DNA of 46,443 nucleotides from Flavobacteriales bacterium. GTDB lineage: Bacteria > Bacteroidota > Bacteroidia > Flavobacteriales_D > Sanyastnellaceae. Position numbers and translations under genes: made by a program. Every line of letters starts with the position of its first letter. Position 1 is the first letter of the stretch. Positions 35,146 through 43,685 of this stretch are shown piece by piece. Where the stretch lies: the NCBI GenBank assembly GCA_015665315.1, contig JADFAK010000059.1, forward strand, positions 1 to 46,443, given 5' to 3'. The notes under the pieces were generated by a model that did no database searches, had not been told where the DNA came from, and worked only from the letters and a program-made list of their open reading frames with translations.

Positions 35146-36297
35146 TTATACCTTCTGGGTAATCTCGATTGATTCGCTCTCAACGATCTCCAATCCATAA
35201 CCAACGATTCCCTTCATTCTTCTCGGGTTGTTCGTCAGCAAATTGATTTTCCTCACGCCCAAATGTCTCAATATTTGTGCCCCAATTCCAAAATCTTTCG
35301 AGTCCATTTTCGCCGGAGCTGAAAGTCCGCCTTCATCCTCACTCGTCTTGTTCAATTGCTCATAAGCGCGCAACTCATCCACTATGCCGTGGCCTTCGCG
35401 CAGCTTGTTGATGTAGACTATCACACCTTTTCCGCGCTCTTCGATAATTTCCATAGCACGGTGAAGCTGCTCGCCCCGTCCGAATTGCTCTGAACCAAAG
35501 ATATCACCCACCATGCTCGATGAATGCACCCGGACCAAAACTTCTTCATTTTCCTCCCAAGTTCCTTTGACGAGTGCAAGATGTTCTATCTGGTTGGTCG
35601 TTTGCCGATAGGCGTGCAATTTAAAATCGCCATACTTCGTAGGCATATCGACGACCATCTCATGCTCTATCAAGGTCTCGTTTTCCAATCGGTAAGCAAT
35701 CAAATCCTGAATTGAAACAAGCTTCATGTCAAACTTCTTGGCAATCTCCATCAATTGCGGGAGTCTGGCCATCGTGCCATCTTCATTCATTATTTCGACT
35801 ATCACCCCAGCCGGTTCCTTACCCGCCAATCGAGCGAAATCGATAGCAGCCTCCGTATGACCTGCTCTGCGTAGAACCCCACCCATCTTGGCTCGAAGCG
35901 GAAAAATATGCCCCGGTTTACCCAATTCACTCGGATGAATGCTCGGATCAATCAAGGCCTTGATCGTCTTGGCGCGATCCAATGCCGAAATTCCTGTCGT
36001 ACAGCCATGTCCGTTTAGGTCAACCGAAACCGTAAAAGGGGTCTCGTAGCTCGCCGAATTGGTCGACACCATCAGCTCAAGTCCGAGTTCATCACACCGG
36101 TCTTCCACCAAGGGAGCACAAATCAACCCACGTCCGTGCGTCGCCATAAAATTGATTATTTCCGGAGTGATCGACTCTGCTGCACAGAGAAAATCTCCCT
36201 CGTTTTCACGATCCTCATCGTCTACGACAATTATCACTTCACCATTGCGAATTGCCTCAATAGCATCCACAATTGTATCCAGTTGCTGTTCCATCAT
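35146..36297 (-). CDS. ribBA: RibBA fusion: intact DHBP synthase, degenerate GTP cyclohydrolase II domain
   Basis: Residues 1-205 are a complete 3,4-dihydroxy-2-butanone 4-phosphate synthase ([56 protein letters not shown]). It makes the four-carbon unit of riboflavin from ribulose 5-phosphate. Residues about 206-383 align without gaps to cyclohydrolase II, but the three zinc Cys are replaced by S261, F272 and R274 ([18 protein letters not shown]). The catalytic R-Q-E-G-R-G segment reads NKLREGHG, with Glu in place of the catalytic Arg. The second domain is therefore probably inactive as a cyclohydrolase and may be structural or regulatory. The stand-alone ribA at 22519 can compensate. The gene is 383 residues and has a TACCTTTG box 13 nt upstream. 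Confidence 0.93.
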   Translation of the reverse strand: MMEQQLDTIVDAIEAIRNGEVIIVVDDEDRENEGDFLCAAESITPEIINFMATHGRGLICAPLVEDRCDELGLELMVSTNSASYETPFTVSVDLNGHGCTTGISALDRAKTIKALIDPSIHPSELGKPGHIFPLRAKMGGVLRRAGHTEAAIDFARLAGKEPAGVIVEIMNEDGTMARLPQLMEIAKKFDMKLVSIQDLIAYRLENETLIEHEMVVDMPTKYGDFKLHAYRQTTNQIEHLALVKGTWEENEEVLVRVHSSSMVGDIFGSEQFGRGEQLHRAMEIIEERGKGVIVYINKLREGHGIVDELRAYEQLNKTSEDEGGLSAPAKMDSKDFGIGAQILRHLGVRKINLLTNNPRRMKGIVGYGLEIVESESIEITQKV

Positions 36298-36310
36298 ATC
36301 AAATTCGGCA

Positions 36311-36318
36311 CAAAGGTA
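36311..36318 (-). promoter_or_regulatory. Bacteroidota -7 box for ribBA
   Basis: TACCTTTG on the minus strand ends 13 nt before the ATG at 36297. The leader is far too short for an FMN riboswitch. Confidence 0.55.
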
Positions 36319-36398
36319 CTGAATAGAACAGTGTCAGACATGAAATCAATGGCTTTGCTTTGTGTGAAAAACTGTTTTCAAAACGCCAATTGTATGCG

Positions 36399-36406
36399 TA
36401 CTTTTG
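36399..36406 (+). promoter_or_regulatory. Bacteroidota -7 box for def
   Basis: TACTTTTG matches TAnnTTTG and overlaps an in-frame TTG at 36404, which therefore cannot be the start codon. The ATG at 36425 lies 18 nt downstream. Confidence 0.55.
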
Positions 36407-36424
36407 CATTCTGAATTTATTTCG

Positions 36425-37000
36425 ATGATATACCCTATTGTTGCGTACGGCGATCCCGTACTACGTGCAAAGTGCAAGGAGATTGAGGAGGACTATCCAG
36501 ATTTGGACAAGCTCATTGCCAATATGTTTGAAACCATGTACAGCGCCAAAGGTGTTGGCTTGGCCGCGCCCCAAATTGGAAAGGACATCCGTTTATTTAT
36601 CGTAGATGCATCACCATTTGCCGAAGGCGAAGACCCTTCACCTGAGTGTGCCGACTTCAAAAGAGTATTCATCAACCCGATTGTTTTTGACGAAGAAGGT
36701 GAAGTATGGGGCTTTGAGGAGGGCTGTTTAAGTATTCCCAATATTCGTGAAGAAGTAAAAAGAAAGCCGCGCCTTAAAATTGAGTACTACGACGAAAACT
36801 GGGAGCTTTATGAAGAAGAACTTGATGGTTTTGCCGCACGAGTTGTTCAACATGAGTACGATCATATCGAAGGAATACTGTTCACAGACCTAATCAACCC
36901 ACTCAAACGCACCCTAATTAAAGGCAAGCTGAAAGACATTAGCAAAGGCATCGTCGAGGTCAGTTATCGCATGCGTTTTCCAAAACAAAAAAGAAGGTAG
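36425..37000 (+). CDS. def: Peptide deformylase
   Basis: This 191-residue protein has all three metal and active-site motifs: GVGLAAPQ (43-50), EGCLS (99-103, ligand C101) and QHEYDH (ligands H143 and H147, catalytic E144). It removes the formyl group from the N-terminal methionine of new proteins. I use ATG 36425 because the upstream frame-compatible TTG lies inside the promoter box. A lipoprotein gene follows after one base, and an AlkB-type gene after that, so def leads a three-gene operon. Confidence 0.97.
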   Translation: MIYPIVAYGDPVLRAKCKEIEEDYPDLDKLIANMFETMYSAKGVGLAAPQIGKDIRLFIVDASPFAEGEDPSPECADFKRVFINPIVFDEEGEVWGFEEGCLSIPNIREEVKRKPRLKIEYYDENWELYEEELDGFAARVVQHEYDHIEGILFTDLINPLKRTLIKGKLKDISKGIVEVSYRMRFPKQKRR

Positions 37001-37001
37001 T

Positions 37002-37544
37002 ATGAAACGATTTATTCTGATTGCCCTTGTCGCCGGACTTGTAGGATGCAACAATAGCCCACAAGCCGATGTAACCGTTGCCGATGATAAAGAGTTGCTC
37101 CTTGAACGGATCCACGCCTGCGAAGCCAATGCTCTGAGCAGCGATGTGAAGCTGGACAAGGTGAAAGGCCACGAACTATTGAGGTCATACCTTGATTATG
37201 CCAACGCATATCGCGATGACTCAATTGCCGCGGTGTATCTGTTCAAAGCCGGAGACGTTGCCCGCAATTTGGGTCGGTACAAACAAGCAATTTCTATCCT
37301 AACCAACTTGCACGACGGATTCCCAAAGCACACCAAGAAAGCCGAGACAGCGTTTCTCATCGCCTTTATCCAAGACAACGACTTGCACGATCGCGAAATG
37401 GCGAAAAAAGCCTACGAACATGTAATCGAATTGTACCCTGAACATGCATTGGCCCGTGATGCCGAAGCAAGAATTCAGACGCTTTACATGACCGACGAGG
37501 AAATGATCGAGATGTTTCGCAAGAAAAACACACCTAGTTCATGA
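37002..37544 (+). CDS. Lipoprotein with TPR-like repeats
   Basis: This 180-residue protein has a lipoprotein signal with lipobox LVGC (Cys16). Residues about 65-165 contain two to three helical hairpins of TPR type (AGDVARNLGRYKQAISILTN, AKKAYEHVIELYPEHALARD), as in YbgF- or BamD-like periplasmic proteins. It is probably an outer-membrane or periplasmic scaffold protein. It begins one base after def and ends 24 bases before the AlkB-type gene. No enzymatic role is visible. Confidence 0.8.
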   Translation: MKRFILIALVAGLVGCNNSPQADVTVADDKELLLERIHACEANALSSDVKLDKVKGHELLRSYLDYANAYRDDSIAAVYLFKAGDVARNLGRYKQAISILTNLHDGFPKHTKKAETAFLIAFIQDNDLHDREMAKKAYEHVIELYPEHALARDAEARIQTLYMTDEEMIEMFRKKNTPSS

Positions 37545-37568
37545 TCAAATTTTAGGTAACTTCAACGG

Positions 37569-38621
37569 ATGAATTGGCGAGCGTTTAAATATTTGTCTGT
37601 CATTGAACTACCTATCACCGCCGTAATCGCATTCAGCTGCCACGGTTGGTGGACTTTTTCACCGGTTGTGTTCGCCTTCGTTTTGGTCCCCTTATTGGAA
37701 GTAATAATAGGTACGCACAAGGCAAATCTCTCTGAAGTCGAAAAGGAAATTGCTTCCCAAGACCCTATCTACGACCTCATTCTGTACTTGGTCCTTCCTA
37801 TCCAACTGGGTCTTATGATCTGGTTTCTCTTTTCCGTTCAAGAAGAAGGATTGAGCAGCCTTGAACTCATTGGTCGAATTTCTGGAGCTGGCATGTTGTG
37901 CGGGGTTATGGGGATCAATGTTGCCCACGAGTTGGGACATCGACCTAAGAAGGGCGAACAGTTCATGGCTAAATTCCTCCTTCTTACTTCGCAGTATATG
38001 CATTTCTTTGTCGAACACAACAAAGGCCACCACAAACATGTAGCGACAAGTGAAGATCCGGCAACAGCTCGAAGAGGGGAATCTGTATATGCTTTCTGGG
38101 TTCGTTCTATATTCAGGAGCTATGTATCTGCCTGGAAAATTCAGAACCAAGAAAGAAAGCGCAGAGGCTACACGTGGATTAGTTGGCAAAACGAAATGTT
38201 CTGGTATGCCATCATTCAACTGGGCGTACTGGTATCGATTGCCGTATTCTTCAATCCTATCACTGTGCTTTACTATTTAGGTGCAGCTTTGATTGGAATT
38301 CTATTACTTGAGACGGTGAATTACATTGAACATTACGGACTCCTCCGTTCCAAGGTGAATGAACGTCGGTATGAAAACGTACAAGTATGGCATAGCTGGA
38401 ACTCCGATCATGTCGTGGGTCGATTGATGCTCTTTGAGCTTACGAGGCATTCGGACCATCATTTCAATGCGCAGAAAAAATACCAGACGTTAGACAGTCT
38501 GGAAGAGGCCCCACAAATGCCTTTGGGTTATCCTGGCATGATGGTCATCTCCTTAATTCCACCGCTTTGGTTTGCCATCATGAACAAGCAATTCACACTT
38601 TTGGCGAAAAGGGGGAAATAA
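37569..38621 (+). CDS. AlkB-type membrane di-iron monooxygenase (alkane 1-monooxygenase family)
   Basis: This 350-residue protein has about six membrane segments and the eight-His arrangement of the AlkB family: HELGH (H120, H124), HNKGHH (H150, H154, H155), the family hallmark NYIEHYG (251-257) and HSDHH (H294, H297, H298). Known members hydroxylate the terminal carbon of medium-chain alkanes using rubredoxin and NADH. No rubredoxin or rubredoxin reductase is encoded nearby. Activity on alkanes is plausible, but a role on fatty acids or other hydrocarbons cannot be excluded. It is the last gene of the operon starting with def. Confidence 0.88.
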   Translation: MNWRAFKYLSVIELPITAVIAFSCHGWWTFSPVVFAFVLVPLLEVIIGTHKANLSEVEKEIASQDPIYDLILYLVLPIQLGLMIWFLFSVQEEGLSSLELIGRISGAGMLCGVMGINVAHELGHRPKKGEQFMAKFLLLTSQYMHFFVEHNKGHHKHVATSEDPATARRGESVYAFWVRSIFRSYVSAWKIQNQERKRRGYTWISWQNEMFWYAIIQLGVLVSIAVFFNPITVLYYLGAALIGILLLETVNYIEHYGLLRSKVNERRYENVQVWHSWNSDHVVGRLMLFELTRHSDHHFNAQKKYQTLDSLEEAPQMPLGYPGMMVISLIPPLWFAIMNKQFTLLAKRGK

Positions 38622-38656
38622 TTCGGATAATTCGTGTGCTGCCTGACTCAAAATTC

Positions 38657-38664
38657 TAATTTTG
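38657..38664 (+). promoter_or_regulatory. Bacteroidota -7 box for the class II aldolase gene
   Basis: TAATTTTG matches TAnnTTTG and lies 22 nt before the ATG at 38687. The -33 region has no clear TTG. Confidence 0.5.
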
Positions 38665-38686
38665 CCAGCGAATAAAAGACAATACA

Positions 38687-39754
38687 ATGAGTAGATTCAG
38701 ATCAGGCGTTCTCCATGGAGATGAGGTAACAGACTTACTACGTCACGCAAACGAAAACAACTATGCACTTCCCGCGGTAAACGTGGTGGGTACTAGCTCC
38801 GTAAATGCGGTGATTGAAACGGCTAAAAAGGTCAATTCTCCTGTGATTGTTCAATTTTCAAGCGGTGGTGGAATCTTCTACGCAGGCAAGGGCTTGTCCA
38901 ATGAAAACCACGCTGCTGCCATTGCTGGTTCTGTTTCAGGTGCCTTGCACGTGCACGAAATGGCAAAAGCCTATGGCGTTCCTGTCATCCTTCATACCGA
39001 TCACTGCGCCAAGAAACTGCTCCCTTGGATCGACGGTCTGCTCGATGCGGGCGAGAAATTCCACGCGCTTACCGGTCAGCCATTGTACAGCTCACACATG
39101 CTGGATCTCTCCGAAGAACCAATCGAAGAAAACATCGAAATCTCTAGCAAGTATTTCGAGCGCATGAATAAAATTGGGATGACCATTGAAATCGAACTGG
39201 GAATCACCGGGGGGGAGGAAGACGGTGTCGATAATTCAGGCGTAGATAGCAGTAAACTGTATACGCAACCGGAAGAGGTAGCTTATGCCTATGAAGAATT
39301 GCTCAAAATCTCTGATCGCTTCACGGTAGCTGCTGCATTTGGTAATGTGCACGGCGTTTACAAGCCAGGTAACGTTTCGCTCGAGCCAATCATTCTCAAA
39401 AATTCTCAGGAGTTCATCCAGAAGAAATACAATACAGGCAATAATCCAGTAAACTTCGTCTTCCACGGAGGTTCAGGATCGGAGCCTGCTCAAATCAAAG
39501 AGGCCATCGAATACGGAGCCATTAAAATGAACTTAGACACCGATATGCAATGGGCATTCTCTTGCGGTGTTCGAGATTATATGGCAAGCAAAGCCGATTA
39601 TTTGCAAGCCCAAATTGGCAATCCTGAAGGGGACGACAAGCCAAATAAGAAATACTACGATCCGCGCGTATGGATGCGTGAAGGTGAACTCACCTTCATT
39701 GACCGATTGGAAGTTGCCTTTCAAAACCTGAATTGCATCAACCGCAACAGCTAA
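38687..39754 (+). CDS. fbaA: Fructose-bisphosphate aldolase, class II
   Basis: This 355-residue protein matches the class IIA aldolases in length. It has the zinc-site region HTDHCAKKLLPWIDGLLDAG, LDLSEEPIEENI, a second His in NVHGVYKPGNV, and the phosphate-binding FHGGSGS. It cleaves fructose 1,6-bisphosphate to dihydroxyacetone phosphate and glyceraldehyde 3-phosphate, with a zinc cofactor, in the cytoplasm. It has its own promoter box 22 nt upstream. Only a short CCCCAATTTTGGG inverted repeat follows the stop, so readthrough into the nuclease gene is possible. Confidence 0.97.
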   Translation: MSRFRSGVLHGDEVTDLLRHANENNYALPAVNVVGTSSVNAVIETAKKVNSPVIVQFSSGGGIFYAGKGLSNENHAAAIAGSVSGALHVHEMAKAYGVPVILHTDHCAKKLLPWIDGLLDAGEKFHALTGQPLYSSHMLDLSEEPIEENIEISSKYFERMNKIGMTIEIELGITGGEEDGVDNSGVDSSKLYTQPEEVAYAYEELLKISDRFTVAAAFGNVHGVYKPGNVSLEPIILKNSQEFIQKKYNTGNNPVNFVFHGGSGSEPAQIKEAIEYGAIKMNLDTDMQWAFSCGVRDYMASKADYLQAQIGNPEGDDKPNKKYYDPRVWMREGELTFIDRLEVAFQNLNCINRNS

Positions 39755-39802
39755 AACTTAGTATCCATTCCCCAATTTTGGGTTCATAAAATTATTCTAG
39801 GC

Positions 39803-41050
39803 ATGAAAAAATCTGTCCTCTACCTGCTCTTTGCAGTATTGGCGTTTCACGCAAATGGACAGATCAAAATGATGTCCTACAATATCCTCAACTATCCGAC
39901 TAGTGAGCTACTCGGCCGTGCCGACACCCTGCAGGGATTAATTGATTACGTCGAGCCCGACATTCTTATGGTTCAAGAGTTGAAATCGGCTTGGGGATTG
40001 GAACAACTGCTCACCATTTCATTTGCCAATCAAGAGGGGAACTTTGCTGCTTCTGAATTTGTTCCGCAACAAGGAAATCCAGGTAATTCAAATTCGCTTC
40101 AGCAGGCAATCATCTACGATACAGATAAACTCACGCTGTATTCTCAAGCCGAGGTAATTACCACCTACCGCGATGTGAATGAGTTTGTCCTTTATTTGAA
40201 CGACGAACTATTGGCCGACGGGGCAGATACTACCTTCTTATATATGTATGTGACTCACCTAAAAAGTAGCTCGGGCAATGCCAATGAGCAACTGAGGTTG
40301 GAAATGGTAGAGGCTTGGCGAGAGTACCTCGACGAAAACGTAGCTGACGACGCCATGGTTATTATGGCTGGCGACTTTAACTTGTATTCTTCGACCGAGC
40401 CCGCTTACGAACTTCTACTCGGTGAGGACGAGAACATTCCTATGAACGACCCGCTGGATGCGCCAGGAGTTTGGACCGATAGTGGTTATCCGAACAAAGA
40501 ATACCTGACGCAAAGCACGCGATCACAAGTGATATTTGGCGACGGCGCTAGTGGCGGATTGGACGACAGATTTGATTTTATTCTGGTAAGCGACAATCTA
40601 ATGGATCAAAGCAACTCGGTCCACTACCTAGAGGATAGCTATCTCGCCTTGGGCAACAATGGTACATGCTACAACCAAGACATCTTGGACTGCGATCAGT
40701 CGAATGAAGTGCCCTACTCGATTCTTCGCTCCTTGTATTATATGTCGGACCACCTCCCTGTTATCATGGAACTTGAGACGTCTATCGAGTTTGGCCTGAG
40801 CGTTGATGAGACGGCGCAGCGCGTGATGAATAGGATGTATTACAACGACCAAGCGAAACAAATCGTTTTCAAGGGATTGCAGAATTCAAGCGCCGAATAT
40901 CAACTGGTTTCGACCAATGGTAGCTTGATCACCAAGGGCAATTTGACCAAAGGACAAAACTATATTCCTTGTAACATCGAAAATCCTGGTTTGTATTTAT
41001 TCCTCATCCCTTCAACCGGAGAGACACTTCGATTTTACGTCCAAGATTAA
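39803..41050 (+). CDS. Secreted endonuclease/exonuclease/phosphatase family protein with T9SS-like tail
   Basis: This 415-residue protein has a signal peptide (MKKSVLYLLFAVLAFHANGQ). The EEP-fold catalytic motifs are present: MSYNILNYP, PDILMVQELK (metal-binding Glu), MAGDFNLYSS (catalytic Asp and Asn) and SDHLPVIMEL (catalytic His). The C-terminal 70 or so residues resemble a short type A T9SS sorting domain (IVFKGLQNSSAEYQLVSTNG, GLYLFLI). It should hydrolyse phosphodiester bonds outside the cell, for example in DNA scavenging; the substrate could also be a phospholipid or sugar phosphate. Confidence 0.87.
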   Translation: MKKSVLYLLFAVLAFHANGQIKMMSYNILNYPTSELLGRADTLQGLIDYVEPDILMVQELKSAWGLEQLLTISFANQEGNFAASEFVPQQGNPGNSNSLQQAIIYDTDKLTLYSQAEVITTYRDVNEFVLYLNDELLADGADTTFLYMYVTHLKSSSGNANEQLRLEMVEAWREYLDENVADDAMVIMAGDFNLYSSTEPAYELLLGEDENIPMNDPLDAPGVWTDSGYPNKEYLTQSTRSQVIFGDGASGGLDDRFDFILVSDNLMDQSNSVHYLEDSYLALGNNGTCYNQDILDCDQSNEVPYSILRSLYYMSDHLPVIMELETSIEFGLSVDETAQRVMNRMYYNDQAKQIVFKGLQNSSAEYQLVSTNGSLITKGNLTKGQNYIPCNIENPGLYLFLIPSTGETLRFYVQD

Positions 41051-41145
41051 TAGGGAATAATTGAATCGCCCACTTGCCAACTGCTTAGCCAGACAATAAA
41101 CCGTTGGTACAATAGTTGCAGCATGGTGGCCTACATTGGACTAGC

Positions 41146-41176
41146 TTTGTCCATCCAATACAAAAGAATATTTTTG
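41146..41176 (+). promoter_or_regulatory. Bacteroidota promoter of the first M1 peptidase gene
   Basis: TTTG at 41146-41149 and TATTTTTG at 41169-41176 are separated by 19 nt, a full consensus match. The ATG at 41195 lies 18 nt after the box. The promoter lies downstream of the in-frame ATG at 41123, so that start is rejected. Confidence 0.75.
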
Positions 41177-41194
41177 CCTCACGAAACACCACAC

Positions 41195-43048
41195 ATGATG
41201 AATAGATTGATCCTTCTCTGCTTGATTTTATTAGGCGCAACAAGTGCAAATGCTCAAAGTGATCGCTGGCAACAAAAAGCTGAATATGTAATGGACATCG
41301 ACATGGATGTTCAGAGTCACCAGTATGCTGGTACGCAGACCCTTACCTATTACAACAATTCACCAGACATGTTGGACAAGGTATTCTACCACCTTTACTT
41401 CAATGCCTTCCAACCTGGAAGTATGATGGACGTGAGAAGTCAGAACATTTCTGATCCAGATCCCCGTGTTGGAGATCGTATTGGCAACTTGTCACCTGAA
41501 GAACAAGGCTGGATCAAAGTAAAGTCTTTGACAATGGATGGGAAGAAAGTAGACTATGTTGTTTCTGGAACCATTCTAGAAGTGAGTCTGCCAAAAGGAA
41601 TCAAGCCAAACTCAAAGACTGTCTTCAAAATGGAATGGGACGCTCAAGTACCACTACAAGTGCGTCGATCGGGAAGAGACAATGCTGAAGGTGTTGAATA
41701 CAGCATGACTCAGTGGTACCCAAAGATGTGTGAATACGATTATGAAGGATGGCACTCAAACCCGTATATCGGTCGAGAATTCCACGGTATTTGGGGGGAT
41801 TTCCAAGTCAACATTACGATTGACAGCAAATACACACTCGGCGGAACAGGGGTCGTACAAAATGGCAACGAAGTAGGAAAAGGATACGGTGATACGCCAG
41901 TACAGCGCGGACCGCAAAAACAAAAGACTACGTGGAAGTTTAAAGCGGAGAACGTCCATGATTTTGCCTGGGCTGCAGATCCAGATTACCACCATGATAT
42001 GAAGACCTTGGAAAACGGGACGAAGCTTCACTTCATTTACCAGGACGATGAAGAATACAATGCCAATTGGGCAGAAATGCAGGACTTCATGGTCAAAGCA
42101 TTCGAATACATGAACGTTCACTTTGGTGAATACCCTTATCCTCAGTATACTTTTATCCAAGGGGGTGATGGCGGTATGGAATATCCAATGATCACGCTGA
42201 TTACTGGAAAGCGAAAAGTTTCAAGCCTTGTTGGTGTGAGCGTGCACGAATCTGCGCACTCATGGTACCAAGGCGTGCTGGCTACCAATGAAAGTCTGTA
42301 CGAATGGATGGACGAAGGTTTTACGTCCTACGCCACATCTGAAACCATGGAACAACTATTCGCTGGACGATCTTACCCACCACATCACTGGGCCTACGAA
42401 GGGTATTACAACATCGTTCGCGAGGGAATCGAAGAGCCATTAATTACACATGCCGATCACTACAACACCAATTCGGCCTATGGCACTGCCGCATATAGCA
42501 AAGGAGAGGTCCTTTTGGCTCAGCTAGGCTACGTCATTGGTGAAGAGAACTTACAGCAAGTTCTTCTCGATTATTTCGACACATGGAAATTCAAACATCC
42601 CAACCCAACAGATTTCAAGCGTATCGCTGAAAAGCAAAGCGGCCTTGAATTGGACTGGTACTTCGAGTATTTTGAAAAGACCACCAAGACCATAGATTAC
42701 AAGGTGAGTCAAGTACTTGGTCAAGACGGAAAAACGCAAGTTACTTTGGAACGAGTTGGACTTATGCCGATGCCTCTTGATGTCCTAATCACATTTCGAG
42801 ATGGCTCTACGAGCATGGTGAATATCCCTTTGCGTATAATGAGAGGTTCTAAGCCTTTGGCAAATGAAGATACAAGTCTTGCTGAAGATTGGCCGTGGAC
42901 GAATCCTACTTACCAATTGAATATCGACAGACATATTGCCGATATCCAGAGCATTGAAATCGATCCGAACAATCAAATGGCCGACATCGACAAGAGCAAC
43001 AATCGTTTTGCCCTAGAAGAAGGGGTAGAATTTATTTGGAAGCACTAG
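41195..43048 (+). CDS. Secreted M1 family metallopeptidase
   Basis: This 617-residue protein has a signal peptide (MMNRLILLCLILLGATSANA); the start could be either of two adjacent ATGs (41195 or 41198). The zinc site is HESAH (H351, E352, H355) with third ligand E374 in MDEGFTSY. The substrate-anchoring motif is GGMEY, in place of the common GAMEN. It should be an aminopeptidase in the periplasm or outside the cell. The start is fixed by a full promoter between 41146 and 41176. BioY begins 3 nt after its stop, so they share a transcript. No T9SS domain is evident. Confidence 0.92.
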   Translation: MMNRLILLCLILLGATSANAQSDRWQQKAEYVMDIDMDVQSHQYAGTQTLTYYNNSPDMLDKVFYHLYFNAFQPGSMMDVRSQNISDPDPRVGDRIGNLSPEEQGWIKVKSLTMDGKKVDYVVSGTILEVSLPKGIKPNSKTVFKMEWDAQVPLQVRRSGRDNAEGVEYSMTQWYPKMCEYDYEGWHSNPYIGREFHGIWGDFQVNITIDSKYTLGGTGVVQNGNEVGKGYGDTPVQRGPQKQKTTWKFKAENVHDFAWAADPDYHHDMKTLENGTKLHFIYQDDEEYNANWAEMQDFMVKAFEYMNVHFGEYPYPQYTFIQGGDGGMEYPMITLITGKRKVSSLVGVSVHESAHSWYQGVLATNESLYEWMDEGFTSYATSETMEQLFAGRSYPPHHWAYEGYYNIVREGIEEPLITHADHYNTNSAYGTAAYSKGEVLLAQLGYVIGEENLQQVLLDYFDTWKFKHPNPTDFKRIAEKQSGLELDWYFEYFEKTTKTIDYKVSQVLGQDGKTQVTLERVGLMPMPLDVLITFRDGSTSMVNIPLRIMRGSKPLANEDTSLAEDWPWTNPTYQLNIDRHIADIQSIEIDPNNQMADIDKSNNRFALEEGVEFIWKH

Positions 43049-43051
43049 TCT

Positions 43052-43630
43052 ATGTTCGCTAAGTCCCTTCGTCTTCACAAAAATGAAGCGGTTCGCGTGC
43101 TACTAAGTGTGTTAATCGGAATCGTACTTATCTCTGTTATTTCACCTTTGAGCGTCGATCTAACTGGTCAATTGCCCTTCACATTGCAGACCTATATCAT
43201 TATTCTGGTGGCCGTAGTGTTTGGCTGGAAGATCGGACTGATGGCTACGGGTGGTTATATCTTAGCTGGGATAGCTGGTTTACCTGTATTTGCTGAGTAT
43301 GGTTCAGGTATCGAACGAATTCTAGGACAATATGGCGGGTTCTATTTCGGATTCCTGATGGCAGCCGCTGTTTGCGGATACCTTGCGGAGAGTGCTACTC
43401 CTAAGTCCTACGTGCGAAACATTTCGATTTGGCTCATAGGGCATCTGATCGTTTTACTTCTCGGTTTTAGTTGGCTCTGGAAAATCGTTCCTCCCGAAAC
43501 CAGTTGGACGGATCAACTTGAACCACTGATTCCTGGAATGATGATAAAAGTTGCGCTAGGACTAATAACCGTTCACATTTTAGGGAGATTCATTGAGAAT
43601 AGAGAAAAGCTTCAGAAAAGTCGGACTTAA
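43052..43630 (+). CDS. bioY: BioY family biotin transporter (ECF S component)
   Basis: This 192-residue protein has about six membrane segments and BioY motifs (DLTGQLPFTLQTYIIILVA, GGYILAGIAGLPVFAEYGSG, GGFYFGFLMAA). It is the substrate-binding component of energy-coupling-factor biotin uptake; some BioY proteins transport without the ATPase module. No ecfA or ecfT genes are nearby. It starts 3 nt after the first M1 peptidase gene and lies 55 nt before the second. Confidence 0.92.
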   Translation: MFAKSLRLHKNEAVRVLLSVLIGIVLISVISPLSVDLTGQLPFTLQTYIIILVAVVFGWKIGLMATGGYILAGIAGLPVFAEYGSGIERILGQYGGFYFGFLMAAAVCGYLAESATPKSYVRNISIWLIGHLIVLLLGFSWLWKIVPPETSWTDQLEPLIPGMMIKVALGLITVHILGRFIENREKLQKSRT

Positions 43631-43685
43631 AAACACTATGCTTCCGTGCCGACTTTGTACATTTAAGACCCCAACACCAAATCAC

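Noticed and set aside
35146-35683. Frameshift explaining the missing RibA residues in the fusion
   Set aside because: The domain aligns without gaps over its length to intact RibA, including the R-A-Y and LLTNNP motifs; the changes are substitutions.
39770-39782. CCCCAATTTTGGG inverted repeat after fbaA as a terminator
   Set aside because: The stem is short and AT-rich in the centre, with no T run after it.
41123-41194. Upstream start of the first M1 peptidase
   Set aside because: A complete TTTG-N19-TATTTTTG promoter lies inside this extension.
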